A stretch of 64,000 bases of DNA from JANSWY01 sp965267245 (lineage in GTDB: Bacteria > Bacteroidota > Bacteroidia > Cytophagales > Cyclobacteriaceae). Both the position numbers and the translations under genes were made by a program. Location of the stretch: assembly GCA_965267245.1 (NCBI GenBank), contig OZ253939.1:6448001-6512000 (forward strand), in the 5' to 3' direction. Positions 25,559 through 34,422 of the stretch are shown here, in pieces (positions within the stretch are counted from its first letter, which is position 1; each line of letters starts with the position of its first letter). The notes below the pieces were generated by a model that was not told the DNA's origin, did no database searches, and saw nothing but the letters and a program-made list of their open reading frames with translations.

Positions 25559-26974
25559 ATGAAGAACATTACATTCACAATCAAAACCATACTTTATGTC
25601 ATCATATCATTTGCTCTGGTCACCACAACCGGATGCTCTAATGATGATTCCACACCAGATGTTGAAGTGGTCGCTTCATTTAGTGCCAATCAAACAACCA
25701 TTGAAACTGGACAGTCGATACAAATTTCTGATGCGTCAACCGGGAATCCTACCTCATGGAGTTGGTCTTTCGAGGGAGGTAGTCCATCCAGTTCAAGTGA
25801 GCAAAATCCAACTGTAACTTACTCTGGTACTGGTGTATTTGATGTATCGTTGACAGTATTGAATGGATCATCAGAGGACACGTTTTTACGAGAGGACTAT
25901 ATTACTGTAACACCTGAAGAAATAGTGGCTGCTTTCAATTTCAATACATCAACAGTCTTAGAAAGTGGAAGTATTCAATTCAGTGATGTATCATCGGGTG
26001 AACCGACAGAATGGAACTGGACATTTGAAGGGGGCTCACCTTCAACCTCAACTGAACAAAACCCTGAAGTTGTATATGAAAAGGCTGGAGTCTATAATGT
26101 GAGTTTAACAGCCTCGAATGGCTCATCGACCAACACTATAACGGAGGAGAAATTGATACATGTCACCTGTACGGGTATATACTGTGAACCAGTCTTTTCA
26201 TCATATACAAAAAAATCAGAAATCGTTTACGGAGTAGACTCAAATGGACATCGAATGACCCTCTATGAACCGGAAGGGGATTCCAGACTTGATCGACCAG
26301 TTGTGGCCCTTATGGGAGGAGGCGGATTTGAAGGCACGAACCTGGATCTTTTAGAGCCAATTGCCATCAATTTGGTAAAACATGGTGTTGTTGTTGCCTT
26401 GTTGGAGTACCGGGTAATTGATTCTGATAACGGTACCGTAGAGCTTATAAATGGCCAGCAGGATTGCAGGACGGCCGTCAGGTATTTGAAAAAAGAGGCT
26501 GAAAACCTGGGAATAAATCCAGGCCAGATATTTATTGGTGGCAATGGTTCTGGTGCTTTTGCGGCACTTTTTCATGCCTATATTGATGAAAGTGATCTTT
26601 CCGCGGCGGAACTAAATGTTATCAATGGACTTGGTGGACTGGAAGGAGAGGAGCAAGGCAACAGTGAATTCTCGAGCGAAGTAATTGGTGTTATTTCATT
26701 GGCCGGGGGTATGTATAGCACTTTAGACCCTATCACAAGTGAAGATGTTCCAATTTTTGCCATTCACGGCACAGCTGATGCTGAAGTGCCATTTGATACT
26801 GAAAATACAGATCCTATCACCTATGGCTCTAAACCCGTGACGGAGAAAGTTGCTTCCATTGGTTTAAATAGTCAACTATTTCCAATTGATGGTGGAGGTC
26901 ATATCGCTCCAAGAGAGAGCTCGGATGATTATATACTGGAATTAATGTATTTCATTCGCGAGATTGTGCAGTAG
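25559..26974 (+). CDS. Lipoprotein with two PKD domains and an esterase-like alpha/beta-hydrolase domain
   Basis: 471 residues from the ATG (a TTG eight codons earlier is less likely). Signal with TTGC at about residue 27, then two PKD repeats (about 40-120 and 125-208), each with the SWSFEGGSPS/WNWTFEGGSPS core and a V-S-L-T repeat end. An alpha/beta-hydrolase of the bacterial esterase/lipase type follows: LMGGGGFEGTN, GHIAP for the His, and HGTADAEVPF for the Asp. The nucleophile elbow reads GGNGSGAF rather than G-x-S-x-G, so activity is uncertain. Likely a cell-surface esterase or carbohydrate-binding protein. Confidence 0.82.
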   Translation: MKNITFTIKTILYVIISFALVTTTGCSNDDSTPDVEVVASFSANQTTIETGQSIQISDASTGNPTSWSWSFEGGSPSSSSEQNPTVTYSGTGVFDVSLTVLNGSSEDTFLREDYITVTPEEIVAAFNFNTSTVLESGSIQFSDVSSGEPTEWNWTFEGGSPSTSTEQNPEVVYEKAGVYNVSLTASNGSSTNTITEEKLIHVTCTGIYCEPVFSSYTKKSEIVYGVDSNGHRMTLYEPEGDSRLDRPVVALMGGGGFEGTNLDLLEPIAINLVKHGVVVALLEYRVIDSDNGTVELINGQQDCRTAVRYLKKEAENLGINPGQIFIGGNGSGAFAALFHAYIDESDLSAAELNVINGLGGLEGEEQGNSEFSSEVIGVISLAGGMYSTLDPITSEDVPIFAIHGTADAEVPFDTENTDPITYGSKPVTEKVASIGLNSQLFPIDGGGHIAPRESSDDYILELMYFIREIVQ

Positions 26975-27036
26975 AAAATGGGTATCTCCACAATCTAGAC
27001 ACTTTTTGATATTGACAATGATCAACCAAACCAATA

Positions 27037-27656
27037 ATGAAATTCTTTAGAAAAGTCCGTCACAATTTACTGTCCGAAAGCAAATTCAGTAGGTATTTAA
27101 TCTATGCCTAGGGGAAATATTTCTGGTAGTCATTGGAATTTTGGCAGCCATACAAATCAACCAGTGGAATCAAAACAAAAAGAATAACAAAATTGAGGTG
27201 GGTTCAGCGCTAACAAAACCCATTGGAGCCGTTCAAATTCTCTCACATATCAGTGCTGAAGAATCAAAGGAATTATCAGAGCTCCTACCAACTACCAAAC
27301 GAGTTCAGGTAATCCATGTTGAATCCGAAGAATCATTGAAATTAATTAATGATTATGCACCCTTTGTCCATGCTTTTCTTTTGGATTCAGGGAAACCAAA
27401 TTTAAGCACTCCCGAGTATGGGGGAACAGGCAAAACACATGATTGGTCAATTAGTGCCAAATTTGTCAAGAAGAGACCTCATCCGGTTTTTCTTGCAGGC
27501 GGACTTAAACCTGAAAATGTGGTTGAAGCTATTAAACTTGTTCGTCCTTTTGGTGTGGATGTTTGTTCTGGTGTTAGGACGAATAATTAGCTTGACCCGA
27601 AGAAATTGAGTGCTTTTGTCGCTGAAGTCAGGGAAGCAGATGAGGGTTTAAGTTAA
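27037..27656 (+). pseudogene. Chimeric pseudogene: DUF6090 N-terminus fused to TrpF-like tail
   Basis: From ATG 27,037 the frame reads MKFFRKVRHNLLSESKFSRY, then IYA, the opening of DUF6090 proteins. A one-base loss near 27,108 (GCCTA where GCCATA is expected) creates a stop and shift; the membrane helix continues in the next frame as GEIFLVVIGILAAIQINQWN. Immediately after, the sequence becomes the C-terminal two-thirds of a phosphoribosylanthranilate isomerase-like protein (VHAFLLDSGKP, GGTGKTHDWSIS, PVFLAGGLKPENV, GVDVCSGVRT). An in-frame TAG at 27,588 cuts it; LDPKKLSAFVAEVREAD continues to a second stop at 27,654. The longest intact frame (27,141-27,590, TTG start) is not expected to be a functional TrpF. 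Confidence 0.78.
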
Positions 27657-27686
27657 AATTTGTGAAATAATTCAGTATAATCGCAC

Positions 27687-28016
27687 ATGTTGGCAACAGA
27701 TTCTCTTTGGTTTGAAATTGCGATTGTAAGCATTACAACAGCACTGGGACATATATTTTTAGGACACTTTGAGGAAAGGACCCCCAGGATAAGAAAATTC
27801 TTAAAGTATGTGTTTTTTCTTTTCCTGGTGATTGGTTTATCAGTTTTCTTCGGGAGGACAGTTGCATTTATTGTTTACGGCATACTTTTTATTCCTGTTT
27901 TCTACATTCATATGGTTTTGTTGCCCAGAAACGGGATCAACGGATGGTCTGGGGAACCAAGGTCAAAATATTATGCATATCGGAAATGGGACAAAGACAT
28001 TTTTAAAGACAATTGA
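27687..28016 (+). CDS. Small integral membrane protein
   Basis: 109 residues with three hydrophobic helices (IAIVSITTALGHIFLGHF; KYVFFLFLVIGLSVFFG; FIVYGILFIPVFYIHMVLL) and a hydrophilic tail containing RNGINGWSGEPRSKYYAYRKW. No family recognised with confidence. It ends 4 bp before the start of the GNAT gene, so the two probably form a small operon. Confidence 0.68.
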   Translation: MLATDSLWFEIAIVSITTALGHIFLGHFEERTPRIRKFLKYVFFLFLVIGLSVFFGRTVAFIVYGILFIPVFYIHMVLLPRNGINGWSGEPRSKYYAYRKWDKDIFKDN

Positions 28017-28020
28017 AAGC

Positions 28021-28515
28021 ATGATTGGTTTAGAAACAGAAAGGTTGGTGTTTAGGCAATGGAAGCATGCTGATTTTTCAGTATTGGCCAAATTCTATGC
28101 CGAGGAAAGCAATGCCAGGTTTGTAGGTGGGGTTAAATCACCAGAAGAATCCTGGAGGCTAATGGCAACTTACATTGGACAGTATGAACTAAAAGGATAC
28201 TCCTACCTTGCGCTTGAGGAGAAAGATACTAAAGCGTTGATTGGAACGGTTGGGTTGTACAAGTCAGACCCATGGCCGGAACCTGAATTGGGTTATTGGC
28301 TTTTGCCTAATGCACAAGGCAAAGGTTATGGGGTAGAGGCAGGATTGGTTGTGAGGGATTTTGCACTGGAAAAACTCAAACTTGAATCATTAGTAAGCTA
28401 CATTGATCCTGTAAATGAACCTTCAAAAAAGCTCGCGCTTAGGTTGGGCGCTAAGCTGGATGGGGTTATTGAGCTGCTTGATTTTGGAGCACATGAGGTT
28501 TACCGATACAGGTAA
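28021..28515 (+). CDS. GNAT-family N-acetyltransferase (RimJ/RimL type)
   Basis: 164 residues from the ATG at 28,021, which follows the preceding stop by 4 bp. ETERLVFRQWKHADF is the usual opening of RimJ/RimL-like GNATs, and LGYWLLPNAQGKGYGVEAG holds the acetyl-CoA pyrophosphate-binding Q/R-x-x-G-x-G/A loop (QGKGYG). It ends with the beta-6/7 strands VSYIDPVNEPSKKLALRLGA. It transfers an acetyl group from acetyl-CoA to an unknown amine, perhaps a ribosomal protein or small molecule. Confidence 0.9.
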   Translation: MIGLETERLVFRQWKHADFSVLAKFYAEESNARFVGGVKSPEESWRLMATYIGQYELKGYSYLALEEKDTKALIGTVGLYKSDPWPEPELGYWLLPNAQGKGYGVEAGLVVRDFALEKLKLESLVSYIDPVNEPSKKLALRLGAKLDGVIELLDFGAHEVYRYR

Positions 28516-28700
28516 ATAGAATTGACCACAACTGTATCACAGATATGCACATTTTGTTCATTTCTCCGAATTTATAACAGTTGGTAACTATATTAGCTGA
28601 TTCGGCAATCGTAAACCTATCGAAAGTTGGACATCAGTTTGAACAGGTATGTGCGCTATCTGTCGGAGAATATTTATACAATGAATTTTGGTCTTTAATC

Positions 28701-31700
28701 ATGTTAAAAACTGTTAGTAGAGTGATGAATCCAGCATTATCATTCATGTTGATGCTGCTTTGTTATTTCTTTTCAGCTAAATCGCTTGCTCAAGGGTTGG
28801 TCATTAATGAAGTAATGTCCTCAAATGTGCAAACTATCCTGGATGAGGATGGAGACACTCCGGATTGGATTGAAATCTATAATTCTGGCCCAGACCCAAT
28901 TGACCTTACCGGTTATTCACTTGTTGATTCCTCAACTATTGATACACCATGGATTTTTCCGGATATGAGTATTATGTCAGGTGCCCATTTGCTGCTTTTT
29001 GCTTCTGATAAAGATCGGAATGAGGTGCCTCTCAGGTGGGAAACCGTTATTGACCTGGGTGATAACTGGAATTATATAGTACCTAATCAGGAGCTGCCTA
29101 CTAATTGGAATTCTATAGACTTTGATGACAGTACCTGGGACACCGGAATCAGTGGATTTGGGTATGGGGACAATGATGACAGTACTATTGTCTCCAATGT
29201 AATGTCTGTTTTCATTCGGACAACTTTTGAGGTGGAAACTCCTGAGGATATTGAAGAGGTTTTATTACACATGGATTATGATGATGCATTTGTAGCTTAC
29301 ATCAATGGTACGGAAATAGCGAGAGCGAATATTACATCTGAAGGTCCACCTCCATTTGATCAGCCAGCCGACAATTATGACCATGAAGCCCAAATGTATC
29401 AGGGAAATCCCCCGGATGTATTTGCAATTTCTGAATTGGAGGATGTTCTTTTGATGGGTACCAATGTACTAGCCATTCAGGTACACAATCATAGTACAGG
29501 ATCCTCTGATTTGACAGCCATTCCTTTTCTGTCCCTGGGAAGCAGTAATCCGGATGCACTAAACAGTTTATCGGAATTCCTGACTACTGGTACCAAGAAC
29601 CTTCATCTTAATTTCAAAATTGCTTCAGATGGAGAATTTCTGATCCTAAAAGATGCAAATGGTGAATTGGTTGATTCTCTGTATTCCAGAGATCTGCCTG
29701 GTGATATTTCACTGGGGAGAAGCCCTGATGGAACTGGAGACTGGTTATATTTTGATGAACCTACTCCTGGTGGAGCCAATATTGATCAGGGTTTCAATGA
29801 TTTTGCAGGAGAAGTAACCTTTTCTGAAGAAGCAGGACATTACCAATCCACCATCTCATTGCAACTAAGTTCACCTGAGTCCAATGATCAAATCTTTTTT
29901 TCCACAGATGGTTCACTGCCTGCAGAGTCTGGAATTGCCTACACAGGATCGATAAATATTAGTAGCACTACTGTAATTAGAGCTCAGGTCATCAACCCGG
30001 GTAGTCTTCCAGGTCCGATAAATTCAAGGTCTTTTTTTATTAACACGGATCATGATCTTCCGATTATATCACTGGTTACTCATCCAGGCAATTTCTGGGA
30101 TTACAATGAGGGAATCTACGTAATGGGACCCAATGCATCACCAAATATACCCCACGATGGTGCTAATTTTTGGCAAGACTGGGAAAAGCCGGTACATGTG
30201 GAAATGTTTGAAACAGATGGAGATTTGGCAATTTCCCAGGATGCTGGAACAAAGATTTTTGGAGGATGGTCACGCGCCAATGCCCAAAAGTCATTATCCA
30301 TATTTGCCAGAAAATCCTATGGGAATGATGATTTCGATCATGCATTATTTGGCTCCAGAGGATTGGATAAATTCGCCAATTTTGTTCTAAGGAATTCTGG
30401 TAATGACTGGAACAATACCATGTTCAGAGATGCATTTAACACCACACTATTCCATGAAAATGTGGATGTGCAGGACTATCGCCCGGCAGTTATATACATC
30501 AATGGCGAGTATTGGGGAATTCAGAATATACGGGAGAAGGTCAATGAAGATTATCTTGGTAATCATTATGATTTGGATCCAGATGAGATAACCATATTAG
30601 AGCTGAATGCAGAGCCCGTGGAGGGTGATGAGCAGGAATATGCAGACCTTATCAATTTTGTGAATACGAATGACCTGGCAGTTGCTAGTAATTACCAATA
30701 TGTAATAGATCGAATAGATGTATTCAACTATACACAGTATTTGATAGGTAACATTTTTATTGATAATAAGGATTGGCCTGGAAACAATATCAAATATTGG
30801 AAATCTAATCAGCCAAATAGCAAATGGAAATGGATAGCATTTGATACTGATTTTGGTTTTGATCCCTGGAATGAAGGAAATGTAAACTACAACACCCTTC
30901 AATTTGCTCTTGAACCCAATGGTCCTGGCTGGCCAAATCCATCCTGGTCTACGTTGCTGTTTAGGAAGCTGATAGAAAATGAATCATTTAAAATTAATTT
31001 CATCAATTCATTTGCCGACCGGTTAAACACTGAATTACAGTCAGATATTTTATTAGGTAGATTGGATGAATTTGAATCAGGGATTGAATCAGAAATTGCA
31101 TCACACTTGAGCAGGTGGGGAGGGAATTTTGCGGACTTTGAATATAATGTGTCCCGGATGCGAAATTTTGCCGAGCAAAGACCATCTTCAGTTAAACAAC
31201 ACCTCAAAAGCGAATTTGGATTATCGGATGACTGGGAGGTTACACTCAATGTAAATGATGAGGCCTATGGAGAAATTCGTGTGAACACCCTGGTTTTGGA
31301 GCGCTATCCATGGAGTGGTGAATATTTTCAGGGGATACCCATTGAATTAGAGGCTATCCCAAAACCGGGTTATCAATTTTTAAGATGGGAGGGAGGAATA
31401 ACTCAGACGAATAGCACTATCGAAATAAATCTCCAAAATGACACCAATATTACAGCGGTCTTCGAGGAGAGTGATAGCGAACTTAATTCGATCGTAATCA
31501 ATGAAATTAATTACAATTCGCCAGATGATTTTGAGACGGAGGATTGGGTAGAGCTATACAACAAAGGCTCAGAAACAATTGATCTCTCAGGATGGGTATT
31601 AAAAGACGATAATGATGACCATTCATTTGTTTTTCCTGAAGGGACAAGTTTAAGTTCTGATCAGTACCTCGTAGTTTGTAGGGATCAGGAGGTCTTTGAT

Positions 31701-32240
31701 TCGATGATCGGAGATGTGAGAACTGTAGGGAATATGGATTTTGGACTATCCGGTGACGGTGACTGTGTTCGTCTTTTTACATCAGAACAGATATTGAGTG
31801 ATGAAGTGTGTTATCTTCCAGAAAGCCCATGGCCAACATTACCTGATGGGAACGGAGGAACATTGGCCCTAAAAGAACCGGGTTTAGACAATGCAGATCC
31901 GTACAGTTGGTATGGACGTGCGAACAATGGAAATCCAGGAGAAAGTAATCGTATAGATTTGACGGTGCTTGATGTTAGTGCCCCTGATATCGGGTTCCAA
32001 ATTTTCCCCAACCCAACCATGGGTGTAATCAATTTGAAATTCAAGTTGGATAGATCTGGTGATGTCCAAGTCAATTTATTTGATTTAAGTGGAAAAAGAT
32101 TGAAGCAGTGTTTTTATAAAAACCAATCGGCAGGACAAATCAATCATCAATTTGATTTTGATGGGATCTCACCTGGACTTTACCTGTTTGTTTTAGAAAC
32201 TTCCTCTTTCAAAAAATCTGTGAGAATTCAGTTTGAGTAG
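28701..32240 (+). CDS. Giant CotH-family T9SS protein with lamin-tail domains
   Basis: About 1,180 residues from the ATG at 28,701; an in-frame TTG at 28,581 adds 40 residues without a signal. Order: signal peptide (MLMLLCYFFSAKSLAQ), lamin-tail-like domain (GLVINEVMSSN...DWIEIYNSG), a galactose-binding-like region, a chitobiase/FN3-like segment (YQSTISLQLSSPESNDQIFFSTDG), a CotH kinase domain (VHVEMFETDGDL, NGEYWGIQNIREKVNEDY, WKWIAFDTDFGFD), a Listeria-Bacteroides-type repeat (RWEGG), a second lamin-tail (IVINEINYNSPDDFETEDWVE) and a T9SS tail (FQIFPNPTMG). CotH proteins phosphorylate spore-coat protein in Bacillus; the substrate here is unknown and probably extracellular. Confidence 0.9.
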   Translation: MLKTVSRVMNPALSFMLMLLCYFFSAKSLAQGLVINEVMSSNVQTILDEDGDTPDWIEIYNSGPDPIDLTGYSLVDSSTIDTPWIFPDMSIMSGAHLLLFASDKDRNEVPLRWETVIDLGDNWNYIVPNQELPTNWNSIDFDDSTWDTGISGFGYGDNDDSTIVSNVMSVFIRTTFEVETPEDIEEVLLHMDYDDAFVAYINGTEIARANITSEGPPPFDQPADNYDHEAQMYQGNPPDVFAISELEDVLLMGTNVLAIQVHNHSTGSSDLTAIPFLSLGSSNPDALNSLSEFLTTGTKNLHLNFKIASDGEFLILKDANGELVDSLYSRDLPGDISLGRSPDGTGDWLYFDEPTPGGANIDQGFNDFAGEVTFSEEAGHYQSTISLQLSSPESNDQIFFSTDGSLPAESGIAYTGSINISSTTVIRAQVINPGSLPGPINSRSFFINTDHDLPIISLVTHPGNFWDYNEGIYVMGPNASPNIPHDGANFWQDWEKPVHVEMFETDGDLAISQDAGTKIFGGWSRANAQKSLSIFARKSYGNDDFDHALFGSRGLDKFANFVLRNSGNDWNNTMFRDAFNTTLFHENVDVQDYRPAVIYINGEYWGIQNIREKVNEDYLGNHYDLDPDEITILELNAEPVEGDEQEYADLINFVNTNDLAVASNYQYVIDRIDVFNYTQYLIGNIFIDNKDWPGNNIKYWKSNQPNSKWKWIAFDTDFGFDPWNEGNVNYNTLQFALEPNGPGWPNPSWSTLLFRKLIENESFKINFINSFADRLNTELQSDILLGRLDEFESGIESEIASHLSRWGGNFADFEYNVSRMRNFAEQRPSSVKQHLKSEFGLSDDWEVTLNVNDEAYGEIRVNTLVLERYPWSGEYFQGIPIELEAIPKPGYQFLRWEGGITQTNSTIEINLQNDTNITAVFEESDSELNSIVINEINYNSPDDFETEDWVELYNKGSETIDLSGWVLKDDNDDHSFVFPEGTSLSSDQYLVVCRDQEVFDSMIGDVRTVGNMDFGLSGDGDCVRLFTSEQILSDEVCYLPESPWPTLPDGNGGTLALKEPGLDNADPYSWYGRANNGNPGESNRIDLTVLDVSAPDIGFQIFPNPTMGVINLKFKLDRSGDVQVNLFDLSGKRLKQCFYKNQSAGQINHQFDFDGISPGLYLFVLETSSFKKSVRIQFE

Positions 32241-32263
32241 AAGTTTGGATTGGTTTATGCCGT

Positions 32264-33568
32264 TTATCGTTTGGTATTCCACCATTTGTAACTGAAGTAG
32301 TACACTGCGACGATTATGAAGAAAATACCCATCGCGATAAAATCAGTCAGTGCCGCATAGGAGATCAGCCAAATCAATACCAGCAATGCCAAAACTGGAA
32401 TGAGCAAGCCCCCTGGAGCTCTGAAAGATAGAGTTTTCTTAGGATTAGGCTTGATTCTACTTTTCAACATGGCCAATACAACACCCAGGTATATGACAAG
32501 TACAGAGGAGCTGGACAAGATTGCCAATTGAGAAAACCCACCGCTGATGGCCATTAGGAAAATCATTGAGCCATAAAATATGATCGCGATATGGGGGGAT
32601 TTGAACTTTGGGTGAACTTTGCTTAAACCTTTTGGTAGCAGTCCGTTTTCAGAGGCCCGAAATGGTAATCTGGAGGTAGCCAAAATATCTCCCGCCACAA
32701 GAGCATACATTGATATTATCCCAGTGGCAATTAATACAGTACCACCTATTGGGCCAACTAATCGAATAGCAGTCTCTGCCAAAGGTGCTTCTTTGAAAAG
32801 AGCCAATTCAGTTCCCAGGATACCTGTTGCAACAAACTGAAGAGCCAGGTAAATAGTCAGTATACCTGTGATCCCCCAAAAAATGCCTTTAGGGATCGTT
32901 TTTTCAGGGTTCTTGATCTCGCCACTGATATTTAAGGAGGTCTCTGAACCTGCAAAAGCAAAAAATAATAGCAAACAGGCTGATCCTAATGTCTGAAATT
33001 CAGGAAATTCCATGAGTACTAAGTTCTCAGCCTTTACATTAAATATTCCAATAAATACGACCAGTAGTAATGGTGCTAACTTCAGAGTTGTCATAATGAT
33101 CACCATCCTGGAACCTGATTTCACTCCCCGAATGTTTACGAATGCAATGATGGCAATCAGCAAGAAGATAAATATTACCCTAAACCAGTACTCACTGAAT
33201 ACAGGAAACCAAATTGCCAGCATATCGCTCATGGCGTTTAGGATGGCAGCAATAGAAAGCACCGAGTACCCAAACCAAAATAGTGTGTTGGCCAAAAATC
33301 CTACTAGTGGCCCGAATGCTTTCTCAATTATGCTGTAAGCTCCACCGGTACTTTCCGGGTCACTACCCATTTCAGCAAAGCATAGCATGATCAGTCCAAT
33401 GAGCCATGAACAAATCAGGTAAGCCAGGAAACTCATTGATCCCAAGTACCCGGCTACATATGCCGGAAGTATAAATATACCAGAACCAACGGTTAGATTT
33501 ATTACGTTAATAGCCAGAGCGCCCGTTCCAATTTTTCGCTCAAGTTGAGGTGTGTTCCCTTTGTCCAT
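32264..33568 (-). CDS. APC-family amino acid permease
   Basis: 434 residues with about 12 membrane helices. It opens IGTGALAINVINLTVGSGIFILPAYVA, the first helix with the APC consensus G-S-G-I-F, and FAFAGSETSLNISGEIKNPEKTIPKGI is the family's second conserved block for substrate and Na+/H+ binding. It transports an amino acid by secondary transport; the substrate is not evident. Start ATG with GGA just upstream. Divergent from the DUF4412-like gene. Confidence 0.9.
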   Translation of the reverse strand: MDKGNTPQLERKIGTGALAINVINLTVGSGIFILPAYVAGYLGSMSFLAYLICSWLIGLIMLCFAEMGSDPESTGGAYSIIEKAFGPLVGFLANTLFWFGYSVLSIAAILNAMSDMLAIWFPVFSEYWFRVIFIFLLIAIIAFVNIRGVKSGSRMVIIMTTLKLAPLLLVVFIGIFNVKAENLVLMEFPEFQTLGSACLLLFFAFAGSETSLNISGEIKNPEKTIPKGIFWGITGILTIYLALQFVATGILGTELALFKEAPLAETAIRLVGPIGGTVLIATGIISMYALVAGDILATSRLPFRASENGLLPKGLSKVHPKFKSPHIAIIFYGSMIFLMAISGGFSQLAILSSSSVLVIYLGVVLAMLKSRIKPNPKKTLSFRAPGGLLIPVLALLVLIWLISYAALTDFIAMGIFFIIVAVYYFSYKWWNTKR

Positions 33569-33745
33569 TCCTTAAGATACCGAGAATTATTTGTAATTCA
33601 CTTGATGTATTCTTTAACTCTAATCTCCTTTACCTTGTATATTCATGTTTTCATCGTAAAGTTTGATCCATCATACTAATATTTAGCTTGTATTGTCTAG
33701 CTTGGATTCAGATTGAAATTACACATACCTTTACATTCTTTGAAC

Positions 33746-34345
33746 ATGAGATCAGTTAAATTATCTCGCCTAATTGGCCAATTTGCCCTTCTATTTCTAA
33801 TAAGCCTCTTTTGCAGCAATGTTGTTTTGGGACAGGATAGGTTTGAGGGCAAAATTGTTTATAGTATTCAATACCTCTCATTATCTGATAACTTGAAAGG
33901 TATGGAATTTGCACTTCCATCGGAAACTACCATATATATCAAAGGATCGAAAGTAAGAACAGAAATGGATGTGGCTTATGGAAAGCAAATTATCATATTA
34001 GATAAAGAAACTAAAACTGGCCTTATGCTAATGGACATGATGGGAATGAAAATTGCTATCACTATGAGTAAGGAGGATATTGAGGAAGAGGAAAAAGGTA
34101 TGAAAGATATTGAAGTCACGTACCTGAATGAGTTTAAAAAAATTGCCGGATATAAATGTCAGAAGGGAATTATTAACAGTGAGGATGAAGAAGGAGAACC
34201 TACCAGAACTGAAGTGTATATAACTGAAAAAATTCCAAATGTTATGAGTAACCTGGGAAACCTGAAGGGTTTTGCGTTGGAATACACAGTTGAAAACAGG
34301 AGAAATGAAGTCAGTGATGACTGCAAATACTGTATCAAAGGATAA
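33746..34345 (+). CDS. DUF4412-like exported protein, C-terminal frameshift likely
   Basis: 199 residues from the ATG at 33,746 (a TTG at 33,713 precedes). Signal peptide ends VLGQ; then DRFEGKIVYSIQY and KIAGYKCQKGII, characteristic of Bacteroidota DUF4412-type proteins. The last residues (EVSDDCKYCIKG) do not fit the family, whereas the next frame reads EMKSVMTANTVSKDKLND, then SLYEIPEGYEVKTLQEF, ending at 34,421, which does. A one-base insertion near 34,297-34,300 explains it. Whether this is a real mutation or sequencing error cannot be told. Function unknown. Confidence 0.7.
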   Translation: MRSVKLSRLIGQFALLFLISLFCSNVVLGQDRFEGKIVYSIQYLSLSDNLKGMEFALPSETTIYIKGSKVRTEMDVAYGKQIIILDKETKTGLMLMDMMGMKIAITMSKEDIEEEEKGMKDIEVTYLNEFKKIAGYKCQKGIINSEDEEGEPTRTEVYITEKIPNVMSNLGNLKGFALEYTVENRRNEVSDDCKYCIKG

Positions 34346-34422
34346 ATTGAATGACTCATTATATGAGATACCTGAAGGATATGAAGTGAAAACTTTGCAG
34401 GAGTTTGAGGGTGAGAACTAAA

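Noticed and set aside
27418..27609. 63-residue open frame within the TrpF-like tail
   Set aside because: Shadow frame of the pseudogene tail; the other frame carries the conserved TrpF motifs.
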